A stretch of 64,000 nucleotides of DNA from Planococcus sp. SK3692 (GCF_028890485.2 NZ_JARCHV010000001.1:186001-250000), one strand, 5' to 3'; positions 44,827 to 54,915 are shown, numbered from the stretch's first letter. Notes: generated by a model from the sequence alone, not told the origin. Numbers and translations are program-made.

Positions 44827-46728
44827 TTACGGTTGTGGTTCATCAACTGTTTTCAATTGGCCGTTTTCTTCATCATAGAATCTCAGCAAATCACCGTTGA
44901 TGATTGTTTCGGAATACTGAAGCTCCTCGAGGGCGCGTTCAGCATATGGATCGCACACGCTTTGATCTTCTACCGGTTCTCCCGTTTCACTATCGTAGCA
45001 GACATTTGCCGCATAGACATATTCATCAGTCACGAAGCGCCCGTCGCGGAAAATAACGAATTCTTCATGTTCTTCAGAGAATAAATCTCCGCCAAATTGA
45101 ATGTCTTTTTCGGTTTCCATACCCATCAAATGAAGGATCGTCGAACGCATATCCACCTGGCCGCCGATTTCCTCATCCACATAGCCTTGTTCATATCCTG
45201 GAATATGGACGAAAAATGGTACTTTTTGCAATTGTGCCGATTCATAAGGCGTAATTTCTTTGCCCAGATATTGCGCCATTGCTTCGTTATGATTGTCGGA
45301 GATGCCATAATGGTCACCGTACATCACGATAATGGAGTTTTCGTACAAGCCTTGTTCCTTCAAATCTTCGAACAAGGTTTTGACCGCTTCATCCAAATAA
45401 CGCACGGTTTGGAAATAACGGTTCAACGTGCCTGAGTTGGAATCGAATTCCTCAATGAACTTGTCTTCTTCATCCAATGTGAATGGATGGTGATTCGTCA
45501 GCGACAACAGGCGCGTATAGAACGGCTGCTGCATTTCTGCCATTTGGTCGACGGACTGTTCAAAGAACGGGATGTCTTTCATGCCCCAGTTGACAGCCTC
45601 GCCTTCGCCTACTGTGTAGCTCTGGATATCGTAGAATTTGTCGATGCCCAGCGATTCGTACATCATGTCGCGGTTCCAGAAGCTCTTCGTATTGGCGTGT
45701 TGAACATTGGTTGAATAACCTTCAGTACCCATTTTTTCTGCCATGGAATTGAAAGTATTGCCGCTATGTGTAAAGAATACGGCGCCTCCGCTCAGCGGAT
45801 ACATGCCAGTCTCAAGCAAGAACTCTGAGTCGGAAGTTTTTCCGAGCCCTGTCTGGTGGTAAAAGTTCGGGAAGTAAATCGTATCTTCATCTTTCGTTAA
45901 CTCGTTGAGGAATGGTGTAATGGTTTGCCCGTTCATTTCGCTGTTCAAAGTGAACGACTGCAAGGACTCGAGTGTGACAACGATCAAATTGCGCCCTTCT
46001 GCTGCGCCGAACATTTCTTCAGAAGGTTCGGCCTGATTCGAACGCACGTAGTTAGTTACTTCCGTCAACTCCGAGCCGTCCGCAAGCGCTCGCTGTGCTT
46101 GCGATTTCGATTGGATATAGACATCATACAAGTGGTAATTGTACATTCCCAGGTTCTTGACGAGCATTTCGCGGTCAAAGCTTCTCGTCAATAATTGAGG
46201 GCGTTCTGCTTCAGCAAGTCCGAGGTTGAAAAACAAGACAGCTGCCGACAGCACAAAATATGCTTTGCGGTGCGTCGCTGCCGATTTCAGCGCGGTTTCT
46301 TTTTCTTTTACAAAACGCATTGCCAATAAGATGATGAAGATATCGGCAAAATAGAGAATATCGCTCCAATAGACACTTTCAGCGGCACTATTACCTAAAT
46401 CGCCGAAATTATCGGTCTGGAACAATACGGGCAGTGTAATGAAATCCGTGAAGAAGCGGTAAAACGCCACATTGCCGTATAGAATGATCGATGTTACGAC
46501 CGCGATAACTAGAATATAGCGGTTTCTTGCTTTCTTGCTCTTAAAGAACAGCGCGCCTCCATAGGCGAATAATAATAAACTTAAGGGGTTCAAGAACAGG
46601 ATGAATTCCTGCAATGCATTGTCAATTGTAATGGAAAAGGCCATTTTGTAGACGACATATGTCGTCAGCCAGGTAGCGATGACTGCGATGGCCAGGACCG
46701 AATGCTTAGGCCATTCTTTGTTTTTCAT
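44827..46728 (-). CDS. LTA synthase family membrane sulfatase (YqgS-like)
   Basis: 633 residues: about five membrane helices in the first 170, then an extracellular sulfatase-fold domain. The catalytic Thr lies in GLGKTSDSEF (about T298), with the first metal ligand in VVTLESLQ (E254) and later YGDHYGI with Asp/His ligands. It transfers glycerolphosphate from phosphatidylglycerol, as polymerase or primase of lipoteichoic acid. Same place as B. subtilis yqgS. Which LTA role it has cannot be decided here. Confidence 0.9.
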   Translation of the reverse strand: MKNKEWPKHSVLAIAVIATWLTTYVVYKMAFSITIDNALQEFILFLNPLSLLLFAYGGALFFKSKKARNRYILVIAVVTSIILYGNVAFYRFFTDFITLPVLFQTDNFGDLGNSAAESVYWSDILYFADIFIILLAMRFVKEKETALKSAATHRKAYFVLSAAVLFFNLGLAEAERPQLLTRSFDREMLVKNLGMYNYHLYDVYIQSKSQAQRALADGSELTEVTNYVRSNQAEPSEEMFGAAEGRNLIVVTLESLQSFTLNSEMNGQTITPFLNELTKDEDTIYFPNFYHQTGLGKTSDSEFLLETGMYPLSGGAVFFTHSGNTFNSMAEKMGTEGYSTNVQHANTKSFWNRDMMYESLGIDKFYDIQSYTVGEGEAVNWGMKDIPFFEQSVDQMAEMQQPFYTRLLSLTNHHPFTLDEEDKFIEEFDSNSGTLNRYFQTVRYLDEAVKTLFEDLKEQGLYENSIIVMYGDHYGISDNHNEAMAQYLGKEITPYESAQLQKVPFFVHIPGYEQGYVDEEIGGQVDMRSTILHLMGMETEKDIQFGGDLFSEEHEEFVIFRDGRFVTDEYVYAANVCYDSETGEPVEDQSVCDPYAERALEELQYSETIINGDLLRFYDEENGQLKTVDEPQP

Positions 46729-46883
46729 TGCCGCACATCCTCCTCGTCTTACCGGAGCGTTTGTCCGGTTCGTGCGAATTTCGGTTTCAAATAAAATGGA
46801 AATTCAATACCTTATAGTATAAAACAAATCACTCTCGAGCGAAAGCAATTACCCTTAACAGACGCTTTAAAACGTTTTTGGTT

Positions 46884-47090
46884 TCATGATTTTCCTTTTT
46901 TCTCATATTCTGTGCGTTTCTGCCGCAAGATCATCAAGGCAGACGCATATTCACGGGGGGTGATGAAATCGTGGTCGTATAAATCGCGGATGTCGGATTC
47001 CATTAAATCAAGATCCGAAATGAAATCTGCCGTGTAGATGATTGTTCCGTACGTTTTCAGCAATTGCATTACATCGTATAGGTCTTTCAT
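46884..47090 (-). CDS. yqgQ: YqgQ family protein (DUF910)
   Basis: 68 residues, helical and charged, matching YqgQ (LYDVMQLLKTYGTIIYTADF ... PREYASALMILRQKR). Crystal structures of the family suggest a small helical bundle; function is not established. Its ATG overlaps the stop of the 5-formyl-THF cycloligase gene by four bases. In Bacillus the next gene is glcK, which is missing here, and 155 empty bases separate it from the LTA synthase-like gene. Confidence 0.85.
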   Translation of the reverse strand: MKDLYDVMQLLKTYGTIIYTADFISDLDLMESDIRDLYDHDFITPREYASALMILRQKRTEYEKKGKS

Positions 47091-47662
47091 GCTCTCACCG
47101 CCTTTGAGTCGATTGTTCTTATTTCAGTAATGATGCCATCGACTGGGATGTCGTGGCTTTCAACAGGCAGTTCGCCAGCCAGCTGAAAATCGAAAGCAAG
47201 CGAGCGGGTATTGCCTTTAAACCCACTTAAATAACGATCATAATAGCCTCCGCCGAAACCGATTCGGTAGCCACTGGCTGTAAAGACCACACCGGGCACG
47301 ATTAATAAATCGAGGCTTTCAGGACCGACCGCTTCCGTTTCGGCTTCAATCGGTTCTTGGAGGTCCATATACACCACTTCCAATTGGCCCAATCTATCAA
47401 ATAACCGAAAATTCATTGTCCGGTCTTTTGCAAAACATTTCGGCGCGGCGACTTTTTTGCCCAGTTGCCAACACAACTTGATGAGCGGAATCGTATCGAC
47501 TTCCGGCCAGCGTGAGATGGTCACGCCGACGGTTTTGGCTTGTTGAAAATCGCTGTCTTCTAAAAGTTTCTCTAGAATCGCTGCCGACATTTCGGCATGT
47601 TGTGATTTTGAAAGTTCATTCATTTGGCTGATTACCGATTTTCTCAATACGGCTTTTTCCAT
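47087..47662 (-). CDS. 5-formyltetrahydrofolate cyclo-ligase
   Basis: 191 residues from the ATG at 47662 (AAAGGGAG upstream). Converts 5-formyl-THF to 5,10-methenyl-THF with ATP. Family motifs: MEKAVLRKSV at the start, LLIVPGVVFTASGYRIGFGGGYYDRYL near the C-terminus with the substrate loop. In B. subtilis it is yqgN. An open extension to 47773 runs into the rpmG terminator and is not used. Confidence 0.92.
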   Translation of the reverse strand: MEKAVLRKSVISQMNELSKSQHAEMSAAILEKLLEDSDFQQAKTVGVTISRWPEVDTIPLIKLCWQLGKKVAAPKCFAKDRTMNFRLFDRLGQLEVVYMDLQEPIEAETEAVGPESLDLLIVPGVVFTASGYRIGFGGGYYDRYLSGFKGNTRSLAFDFQLAGELPVESHDIPVDGIITEIRTIDSKAVRA

Positions 47663-47735
47663 TATGCAAACTCCCTTTCCGCTAAACTGTAAGTCGTCTT
47701 TATGTATCATTTCTATCGTAAACTGCGCAAAACAA

Positions 47736-47769
47736 AAGAAAAAGCCAAAACCCCGGGAGGTTTTGGCAG
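47736..47769 (-). terminator. Terminator after rpmG
   Basis: Minus strand GCCAAAACC, TCCCG loop, GGGTTTTGGC, then TTTTTC, eight bases after the rpmG stop. Confidence 0.82.
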
Positions 47770-47777
47770 TCAATTAC

Positions 47778-47927
47778 TTACTTCGTTTCACGGTGTGTTG
47801 TCATTTTCTTTTCACGTGAGCAATATTTTTTCAATTCAAGACGCTCAGGGTTGTTGCGCTTATTTTTAACAGTGCTGTAGTTTCTTTCGCCACAGTCTGT
47901 GCAAGCTAGTGTAATGTTTACACGCAT
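47778..47927 (-). CDS. rpmG: 50S ribosomal protein L33, three-cysteine form
   Basis: 49 residues from the ATG at 47927 (GGGAGGG upstream). Standard L33 sequence [17 protein letters not shown] ... RLELKKYC ... HRETK. Cys are at 9, 12 and 36, but position 39, where zinc-binding L33 has the fourth Cys, is Glu. The protein is thus intermediate between zinc-binding (four Cys) and zinc-free paralogues. A second L33 gene elsewhere is likely in this group. Confidence 0.95.
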   Translation of the reverse strand: MRVNITLACTDCGERNYSTVKNKRNNPERLELKKYCSREKKMTTHRETK

Positions 47928-48055
47928 CGATATCCCTCCCAATTCTTTCAAAAAATCCATTTCATTAATAAGCGTGATCTATACGACTTAATTATTATAG
48001 CATACCTTCAGTGATTGTCTACTGAAAAATGCCGCTTCCCCATGATTTCCTTAAA

Positions 48056-48085
48056 TAAAAAACCACAGCCGTGGCTGTGGTTTTT
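48056..48085 (-). terminator. Terminator after phoU
   Basis: AAAAACCACAGCC / GGCTGTGGTTTTT palindrome, three bases past the phoU stop at 48088. Confidence 0.9.
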
Positions 48086-48087
48086 CT

Positions 48088-48747
48088 TCATTTGTTCAGA
48101 TCGTAATGGCGCCCGCGGACGAGGTAGAATAATTGCTCCGCGATATTGGTTGCATAATCAGCGGAGCGCTCCATATAACGGCTGACAAACGCCAATTGCG
48201 TCACTTGGCTAAGCTGTCCTGGCTCTTTTGCGCCGTGCTGGAACAACAGCCGGATCGCTTCTCCATACAAATCATCAACTTCGTCATCGAGGTCGGCAAT
48301 TGCCTTGGCTTTTTCCACATCTTCGTCTATCAAGGCATCGATGCCTTGGCGCAGCATGGAAGTGGCGAGTTCATGCATGCGCTGGATCTTGCTGATCGGA
48401 TCAAGCAAGTCTTGCTGCCCGATGCGGATCGTTTCTTTGGCGATGTTGACGGCATAATCGCCGACGCGCTCCATATCCGATGCGACTTTTATTGTGACGA
48501 TCAAGCGCCGCAGATCGGTCGCAACCGGCGATTGCTTGGCGATCAACAGAATCACCTGGTCGTTCAATTCTTCTTCGAGCCGGTTGATGTTGGCGTCATT
48601 TTCAATTACTTGGAGCGCCTGATCGACATCATGTTCGATGAGTGCCTTCATCGATTTATCAAGTGCATCGATGGCCATTGTGCTCAGTGTAATCAATTGT
48701 TCTTGTGCTGAGTGCAATTCATATTCAAATTTTTCGCGTACTGCCAT
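48088..48747 (-). CDS. phoU: Phosphate transport regulator PhoU
   Basis: 219 residues, two three-helix bundles with the repeated metal-binding pattern (ASDMERVGDYAVNIAKE and SRYMERSADYATNIAEQ). It tunes Pst transport and PhoR signalling. Last gene of pstSCAB-phoU, 71 bases after pstB, with GGGAGGAA before the ATG. B. subtilis itself has no phoU in its pst operon, so this arrangement is more like that of other Firmicutes. Confidence 0.95.
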   Translation of the reverse strand: MAVREKFEYELHSAQEQLITLSTMAIDALDKSMKALIEHDVDQALQVIENDANINRLEEELNDQVILLIAKQSPVATDLRRLIVTIKVASDMERVGDYAVNIAKETIRIGQQDLLDPISKIQRMHELATSMLRQGIDALIDEDVEKAKAIADLDDEVDDLYGEAIRLLFQHGAKEPGQLSQVTQLAFVSRYMERSADYATNIAEQLFYLVRGRHYDLNK

Positions 48748-48818
48748 TTAAAATTCCTCCCAATCGTCCATTTCTTATGACCAGCAGGAAATTGGCTCCT
48801 GCTGATTAGAATCGCGGG

Positions 48819-49640
48819 TCAGCCGAATCGACCTGAAATATAATCCTCTGTCCGTTTGTCGGCAGGATTCGAGAAAATCGTATCTGTGCGGTCGTATTCG
48901 ATGACTTCCCCGTTTAAGAAGAAGGCAGTCTTGTCAGAAATTCGCGCAGCTTGCTGCATATTGTGCGTGACGATGATGATGCTGTACTGCTCTTTCAATT
49001 CCTGTACCAATTCTTCGATTTTCAATGTCGAAATCGGGTCAAGTGCTGAAGTCGGCTCGTCCATCAAGATGACATCCGGTTCGATCGCCAATGTCCGCGC
49101 GATACAGATCCGCTGCTGTTGGCCCCCTGAGATGCCGTATGCATTTTCGTTCAAGCGGTCTTTCACTTCGTCCCAGATCGCTGCGCCGCGCAAACTTTTC
49201 TCGACGATCTCATCTAGGATTTTCTTATTTTTAATCCCATGGATGCGCGGGCCGTAAGCGATATTATCGTAAATCGATTTCGGGAACGGATTCGGCTTTT
49301 GGAACACCATGCCGACGCGCGTGCGCAATTCTTCAACACCGTAGCTGGATTCGAAGATGTTGCGGCCGCGGTAGTGGATTTCTCCTGAAGTCTTCACAGA
49401 AGGCACAAGTTCCACCATGCGGTTCAAGGTTTTCAAATAAGTCGATTTCCCGCACCCTGATGGCCCGATAATCGCTGTGACTTCGTTTTCCCCGATTTCC
49501 AAGTCAATGTTTTTCAAAGCATGGTTATTGCCATACCATAGATTCAATTGACGCGTGCTATAGACACTTTCCTTTTCAGCTAGTTCTACTGAAGTAGGTT
49601 GTGCTGTATTGATTTTCGTTTTGATCGTTGCTGTGTTCAT
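48819..49640 (-). CDS. pstB: Phosphate ABC transporter ATP-binding protein PstB
   Basis: 273 residues. Walker [18 protein letters not shown], signature [15 protein letters not shown], Walker [14 protein letters not shown], switch His in [13 protein letters not shown]. About 25 extra residues lie before the ABC core. Couples ATP hydrolysis to phosphate uptake by PstC/PstA. A single pstB is present, not the two copies of B. subtilis. Confidence 0.96.
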   Translation of the reverse strand: MNTATIKTKINTAQPTSVELAEKESVYSTRQLNLWYGNNHALKNIDLEIGENEVTAIIGPSGCGKSTYLKTLNRMVELVPSVKTSGEIHYRGRNIFESSYGVEELRTRVGMVFQKPNPFPKSIYDNIAYGPRIHGIKNKKILDEIVEKSLRGAAIWDEVKDRLNENAYGISGGQQQRICIARTLAIEPDVILMDEPTSALDPISTLKIEELVQELKEQYSIIIVTHNMQQAARISDKTAFFLNGEVIEYDRTDTIFSNPADKRTEDYISGRFG

Positions 49641-49666
49641 AATGAACTCCCCTTCCGCATGACACT

Positions 49667-50545
49667 TTAATAGGATTTATCGAATTTGTTCCGAATGAAG
49701 ACCGCGATTGAATTCATGAATAGCAACACGACCATCAAGACGATGATCCCCGCAGCTGCGACCGTCTGGAACTCAGCTTGCGGGCGGCTAGACCAGTCAT
49801 AGATCTGCATCGGCAAGGCGGTGAATGTATCCATAACACCTTCCGGCAAAAACTGGATGATAACCGGGATGCCGACCACGATCAATGGTGCTGTTTCGCC
49901 GATGGCCCGCGACAAAGCAAGAATGCTGCCTGTCAGAATGCCGGGAATCGCTGCCGGCAAAATGATGCGCACTATGGTCTGCCATTTGGTGGCACCCATT
50001 CCGTACGATGCATCACGCAATTCGCCAGGAACCGAACGGATCGCTTCCTGTGCAGCCACGATAATGACAGGCAGGATAAGCAAGCTCATCGTAAAGCCTG
50101 CCGCAAGAATGCTGTTGCCGAGTGCCATTGCACGGACAAAGATCGTCAAGCCCAGAAGGCCGAAGACAACCGATGGAACCCCCGCCAAATTGGAAATATT
50201 CATTTGGATAAATGTCGTGATGCGCCCTTTTTTGGCGTATTCTTCTAAATAAATCGCTGACCCCACACCCAGCAAAATGGATGTCGGGGCGACCACTGCC
50301 ATTAGCCAGATTGACCCGACAAGCGCCGCTTTAATTCCCGCTTGTTCCGGAAACCGTGAAGCGAAATTGGTCAGGAAGTCGAGCGACAGATGCCCCGCGC
50401 CTTGACTGACGATTCGGTATAACAAAATCACCAGCGCAAGCAGCGCAAGCGCCGTCGCAAACATAAAGAGCCCCTGGAAAATCCGGTTGACGACCATCCG
50501 GCCGTTCATGCGCCGGACGACTTTTTCCTGTTCAATGTATCTCAT
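49667..50545 (-). CDS. pstA: Phosphate ABC transporter permease PstA
   Basis: 292 residues with six predicted membrane helices and the ABC-permease coupling loop ([27 protein letters not shown]). GGGAGG before the ATG. Follows pstC by a single base; 26 bases before pstB. Confidence 0.95.
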   Translation of the reverse strand: MRYIEQEKVVRRMNGRMVVNRIFQGLFMFATALALLALVILLYRIVSQGAGHLSLDFLTNFASRFPEQAGIKAALVGSIWLMAVVAPTSILLGVGSAIYLEEYAKKGRITTFIQMNISNLAGVPSVVFGLLGLTIFVRAMALGNSILAAGFTMSLLILPVIIVAAQEAIRSVPGELRDASYGMGATKWQTIVRIILPAAIPGILTGSILALSRAIGETAPLIVVGIPVIIQFLPEGVMDTFTALPMQIYDWSSRPQAEFQTVAAAGIIVLMVVLLFMNSIAVFIRNKFDKSY

Positions 50546-50546
50546 C

Positions 50547-51473
50547 TTAATATTCCTCCCGGAAACGTTTTGACATATACCCAGCCAGGATATTCATCGC
50601 CATCGTGAAGAGGAATAATGTGAACCCGACCGCATAAATGGAATAATAAATCGTCGTTCCATAACCCGCATCGCCCTTGGATACTTGCACGATATAGGCG
50701 GTCATCGTCTGGATGGAGCCTGTGAAATCGCCATCGAATTTCGGTGTGGAACCTGCCGCAAGCGAAACGATCATCGTCTCGCCGATCGCGCGGGACAAGC
50801 CGAGCACAACCGAGGCGATGATGCCGGACAATGCTGCTGGAACGGTAATTTTCCAAGCGACTTCAAACTTTGTCGAGCCCATGGCAAGCGCCCCGTCGCG
50901 AATGCTTTTCGGAACAGATGACATGGCATCTTCCGATAGCGAAGCGATCATCGGGATGATCATGATGCCGACGACGATCCCTGGTGAAATCGCGTTGAAA
51001 ATTTTGATTTCCGGGAAAAAGCTTTGCAATACAGGTGTCACAAACGTTAGGGCGAAAAAGCCGTAGACGATTGTCGGAACGCCTGCTAACACTTCGAGAA
51101 CTGGCTTAACGATGCGCCGCACATTGTCAGAAGCGTATTCGCTCAAGTAAATGGCCGCCGAAATGCCAATTGGTACAGCTACAATAATCGCGATGCCGGT
51201 AATTTTCAGTGTGCCGACAATTAGCGGCCAAATGCCGAATTGGGCTCCGCTATTTGCGAATGGCAGCCAAGTTGTGCCAAGAATGAAATCAGACAGAGGC
51301 ACTCTTGTGAAAAACGTGACAGTTTCAATGATTAATGTCAAAACGATGCCGATAGTTGTTAAAACCGAAACAGAAGCAATGAGGAATAACAAAATCGGAA
51401 TGAGTTTTTCAATGATTTTTTTGCTTTTCTTATCTTTCGACTTTGCGATCAGTTCTTGAACCGATGTCCGCAT
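50547..51473 (-). CDS. pstC: Phosphate ABC transporter permease PstC
   Basis: 308 residues from the ATG at 51473, which has AAAGGGGA upstream. Six membrane helices; EAA-type loop SLSEDAMSSVPKSIRDGALAMGSTKFEV for contact with PstB. Partner of PstA. About 70 bases separate it from pstS. Confidence 0.95.
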   Translation of the reverse strand: MRTSVQELIAKSKDKKSKKIIEKLIPILLFLIASVSVLTTIGIVLTLIIETVTFFTRVPLSDFILGTTWLPFANSGAQFGIWPLIVGTLKITGIAIIVAVPIGISAAIYLSEYASDNVRRIVKPVLEVLAGVPTIVYGFFALTFVTPVLQSFFPEIKIFNAISPGIVVGIMIIPMIASLSEDAMSSVPKSIRDGALAMGSTKFEVAWKITVPAALSGIIASVVLGLSRAIGETMIVSLAAGSTPKFDGDFTGSIQTMTAYIVQVSKGDAGYGTTIYYSIYAVGFTLFLFTMAMNILAGYMSKRFREEY

Positions 51474-51544
51474 AATAGAATCCCCTTTCAACCGCAAAAG
51501 GCGAGCAGCAGCTGCTCACCCTAAGCCTGAACGTGCAACTTGAT

Positions 51545-52501
51545 TTATTTCAACGCTTCTAGATCTGCCAAGCCTTGCTCGTAATCTTCTACTGCCAATG
51601 GAACGTATCCGACAGCTTCAGCCATTTGACCAGCATTTTCTAGCGTGAACTTCATGAAATCGTAAGCCGCTTCATCTTCAGCAATTTTCGCGTTGTTGGC
51701 GTAAGTGAAGAGTGGGCGTGACAATGGCGAATAATCACCGGATTCGATTGTTTCAGGAGTTGGCTCGACGCCATCAATCGTCACGACTTTTAACGTGTCT
51801 TGGTTCGCGATGTAGTATGCGTACCCGAAGAATCCGATAGCATTTGGATCTCCTTGAATCCCTTGCACGAGTGTATTGTCGTCTTCAGACAACGTTGCTG
51901 ATTCAACAATGTCTTCTTCTTCTAGAATGACTTCATTGAAATAATCGTATGTTCCAGAAGCTGTGCCTGGTGCATAAAAGACAACTTCTTCATCCGGCCA
52001 TTCCGGGTTGATGTCTGACCACATTTTTGTGCTGCCATCTTCTACCCAAAGTTTTTTCAAATCTTCAACTGTCAAATCTTCCACCCAGTCATTTTCCTGG
52101 TTGACGACGACTGACAGCCCGTCATAAGCAAGAAGGAATTCTGAGTATTCGATGCCCGCTTCTTCTAGAGCAGCCACTTCTTCTTCTTTGATGGGTCTAG
52201 AAGCATTAGAGAAAGCTGTTTCACCTTGAACGAATTTTTCGAATCCGCCACCTGTACCGGAAACACCGACCGTTACTTGGACTTCAGGCTGAACTGCTGC
52301 GTATTCTTCAACAATGCCTTCAAGGATCGGTGCGACTGTGGAAGATCCATCACCAGTGACCGAACCTTCAACTACTGCTTCGTCTGAAGCAGAATCAGCT
52401 GTTTCGCTGCCTGTTGCAGTTTCTTCCGTGCTGCCGCATGCCCCAAGTACTAGTGCCGATCCAAGAATTGTTGATGCCATAGCGAACTTCCAGTTTCTCA
52501 T
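51545..52501 (-). CDS. pstS: Phosphate-binding lipoprotein PstS
   Basis: 318 residues from the ATG at 52501 (GGGGGAAA upstream). Signal sequence with lipobox VLGACG, then an acidic Ser/Thr-rich spacer and the PBP fold. Phosphate-contact segments GDGSSTVAPIL, RPIKEEEV and PGTASGTYDYF are visible. Strongly acidic overall. A PhoP box stands 69-96 bases upstream, so it heads the phosphate-starvation-induced operon pstS-C-A-B-phoU. Confidence 0.95.
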   Translation of the reverse strand: MRNWKFAMASTILGSALVLGACGSTEETATGSETADSASDEAVVEGSVTGDGSSTVAPILEGIVEEYAAVQPEVQVTVGVSGTGGGFEKFVQGETAFSNASRPIKEEEVAALEEAGIEYSEFLLAYDGLSVVVNQENDWVEDLTVEDLKKLWVEDGSTKMWSDINPEWPDEEVVFYAPGTASGTYDYFNEVILEEEDIVESATLSEDDNTLVQGIQGDPNAIGFFGYAYYIANQDTLKVVTIDGVEPTPETIESGDYSPLSRPLFTYANNAKIAEDEAAYDFMKFTLENAGQMAEAVGYVPLAVEDYEQGLADLEALK

Positions 52502-52543
52502 TTTAATGTTTCCCCCTAATATGGTTTGTTGTTTACAAGACCA

Positions 52544-52597
52544 ACTATACGATTCTATTGTTGAGGACATATGAAGCCATTGTTAAGAAATTGTAAA
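52544..52597 (-). promoter_or_regulatory. PhoP box and -10 of pstS
   Basis: Minus strand: TTTACA, 5 bases, TTAACA, 5 bases, TTCATA (52597-52570), then 20 bases to TATAGT (52549-52544). Hexamers with an 11-base period fit the TTAACA-type PhoP consensus of Bacillus. Confidence 0.8.
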
Positions 52598-52615
52598 TGA
52601 CGAAAGCCTTATTGA

Positions 52616-52672
52616 AAAAAACAAAAACCGCCCAACCAATATCCATTTCAGGACTTTGGTTGGGCGGTTTGG
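52616..52672 (-). terminator. Terminator after pbpA
   Basis: Minus strand CCGCCCAACCAA, 20-base loop, TTGGTTGGGCGG followed by a T-rich run. It lies between the pbpA stop (52694) and the pstS PhoP box. Confidence 0.88.
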
Positions 52673-52693
52673 TTCATTGGATGGAAAGCTAGT

Positions 52694-54862
52694 TTATTTA
52701 ATGCGTGTGCCGCTAAATGGCGGCTTGATTTCATTCGGTTCGTCTTCGGAGTGCTTTGCTTTCAATTCAAAATACTTGTCTGCCGCAGCACGGGCGATTT
52801 CATTATTGGTCTTTGGAACTTTGGTTGGATCCGTTGTCACGTATGGAATAACGACGGCATACGCGATTTCTGGATCTTCATAAGGGGCAAAGCCGACATG
52901 CGCGATATTAACGTTCACTGTATTATGAAAAGGATTGCCGCGCTCGAAGTAATAAGCTTCCGCCGTTCCGGTCTTGCCGGCAGCGGTATACGGGGTATCG
53001 CTGAACTGGGCGCGTGCCGAACCGGAGCTGCCAATATACACATTGCGCATGCCTTCTTTGACACGGTCGATTTCTTCTTGTGTATTATTGATGCGATTCA
53101 TGATCTTCGGTTCGATGACTGTCTCGATCGGCCCGAGCGTTTCGCCATCAGGAGAAGCTTTGCGGATCTCCTTGACGATATGCGGCTGCACACGGTAACC
53201 GTCATTTGCAATGGTTGAGATATATTGTGCTAATTGCATCGGCGTATACGTATCAAATTGCCCGATGGCAAGGTCCAATAATTTCGGCCCAGGGTACGTG
53301 CCGCCAAGATAGCCAGTGCCTTCGTTCGGCAAATCGATCCCGGTCTCAACACCGAGCCCGAATTGAGCGAAGGAATTGCGCATAACGGCAAAACTTTCCG
53401 GGGCGACGCTCAACGGCCGATTGTATTGATATTGACGGTCGGCGATATCCAAAGCGATTTTAAACATATAAACATTGGAAGATCGTTCAATGGCCATCAA
53501 GTCGTTCATCGGGATGCGGTTGAACGGCGTTGTGTTAAAGATCGAATTTTTTTGGGTAGTCCCAGCAAATTTCAACGGTTCATCGATCTGCACTTCCCCC
53601 ATCTCCACGGCATCTTGCTCGTATCCCGTAAGCAATGTAGCACCTTTGATAGTAGAACCCATTTCATGGGCGGCCGTGAATGTGCCGAACGCATAATCAT
53701 TGACGACGCGTTTGCCGTTTTCATCTTCGCCGACGCGTTTACCGACCATCGACAAGACTTCTCCGGTTTTCGGGTCCATCATGACCAAGTAGGCGTCTTT
53801 GACAAGCTGTGAGTTGGGTCCCGCTTTCAATGCGAGCAATTTCTCTTCTACGATGTTTTCTAGTTCATATTGAAGTTCACTGTCAATCGTCAAGACCAAA
53901 TCTTTTCCGGGTTCACCTTCATCTACAGGCACCGTTTCGATGACGCGGCCGCGGCCGTCGGTGATATTTTTGACGCTCGATTTCTGGCCTTGCAGCACAT
54001 CTTCATATTGCTGCTCCAAAAAGCTCGTCCCGACACGGTCATTGCGGGAGTAGTCGCGGCTTAAGTAATAATCGAGGCGGTTGGCCGGAATTCCTTGATC
54101 AGGCGTTGTGGTGCTGCCAAGAATCGTCAAATCGGTCATTTTTACACGTTTCCAATCAGTGACTGTATTGACGCCTTCTAGTTTGGGATCGGTCAAGCGC
54201 TCTGACACGACAGCGAATTCTTCATCGGTAACGCCTTCACCTTTGATGATTTGTGGCGACAACGCATAGCCAGAAGTCATTTCCCGGTAGATCGCAAGAA
54301 CCTCCAATTGTTCTTCTGTCAGGCTGCCGAGTTCTTCGTCGGTGATTTTCTCACGGATTAACGCATCGAGCTTCTGTTGCTTTTCTTTTTGGGGCACATC
54401 TTCCGCTTCAATTGCAGCACGCTCTTCAGCCGTCACTTTTTCAGTTGCGCTTTCCGTATTCAATTGTATGTAAAAGTCTTGCTTATCACGCAAAGTGACT
54501 TTTTCTGTATCTTTTTCAATCAGTTTAGCAAGCTCTTCAGCCACTTCCATCATTTCGCTGCTTTTCGTCGTCTGCATCTTCGTGTACGTGATGCTGTTGA
54601 CAGGTTCGTTATCGACTTGAAGGCGCCCAGCCGAGTCGAAAATTCGGCCGCGCGGCACGCTGGTGTTGACCGCGACTTCCTCGGTGCGGGCAATCGCCCG
54701 GGCATAATCTTCCCCTTTGACGATCTGTAAATACCCTAATCGCAGGATGAGCATGGAAAACAGCAGAAAAATAGCAAAAAAGAGGATGTTCATCCGGAAG
54801 GTCGTATTGGATTGGAGTTTAGACTTCGCCAGCGATACACGGCGTTTTTGAGGGGTTTTCAT
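52694..54862 (-). CDS. pbpA: Class B penicillin-binding protein (PBP2, transpeptidase)
   Basis: 722 residues from the ATG at 54862 (AAAGGAG upstream). One N-terminal membrane helix (FFAIFLLFSMLILRLGYLQ), dimerisation domain, and transpeptidase domain with active-site Ser in GSTIKG, SxN as SSN and KTG in AGKTGTAEAY. Peptidoglycan cross-linking enzyme. B. subtilis pbpA is found at the same place, between sodA and pstS; that enzyme acts in lateral wall growth, so the same is likely here. Confidence 0.93.
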   Translation of the reverse strand: MKTPQKRRVSLAKSKLQSNTTFRMNILFFAIFLLFSMLILRLGYLQIVKGEDYARAIARTEEVAVNTSVPRGRIFDSAGRLQVDNEPVNSITYTKMQTTKSSEMMEVAEELAKLIEKDTEKVTLRDKQDFYIQLNTESATEKVTAEERAAIEAEDVPQKEKQQKLDALIREKITDEELGSLTEEQLEVLAIYREMTSGYALSPQIIKGEGVTDEEFAVVSERLTDPKLEGVNTVTDWKRVKMTDLTILGSTTTPDQGIPANRLDYYLSRDYSRNDRVGTSFLEQQYEDVLQGQKSSVKNITDGRGRVIETVPVDEGEPGKDLVLTIDSELQYELENIVEEKLLALKAGPNSQLVKDAYLVMMDPKTGEVLSMVGKRVGEDENGKRVVNDYAFGTFTAAHEMGSTIKGATLLTGYEQDAVEMGEVQIDEPLKFAGTTQKNSIFNTTPFNRIPMNDLMAIERSSNVYMFKIALDIADRQYQYNRPLSVAPESFAVMRNSFAQFGLGVETGIDLPNEGTGYLGGTYPGPKLLDLAIGQFDTYTPMQLAQYISTIANDGYRVQPHIVKEIRKASPDGETLGPIETVIEPKIMNRINNTQEEIDRVKEGMRNVYIGSSGSARAQFSDTPYTAAGKTGTAEAYYFERGNPFHNTVNVNIAHVGFAPYEDPEIAYAVVIPYVTTDPTKVPKTNNEIARAAADKYFELKAKHSEDEPNEIKPPFSGTRIK

Positions 54863-54915
54863 GAGCACGTAGCTCCTTTCAAAAAAATATCCAGTTGCTA
54901 GTATAGCACGGACAT

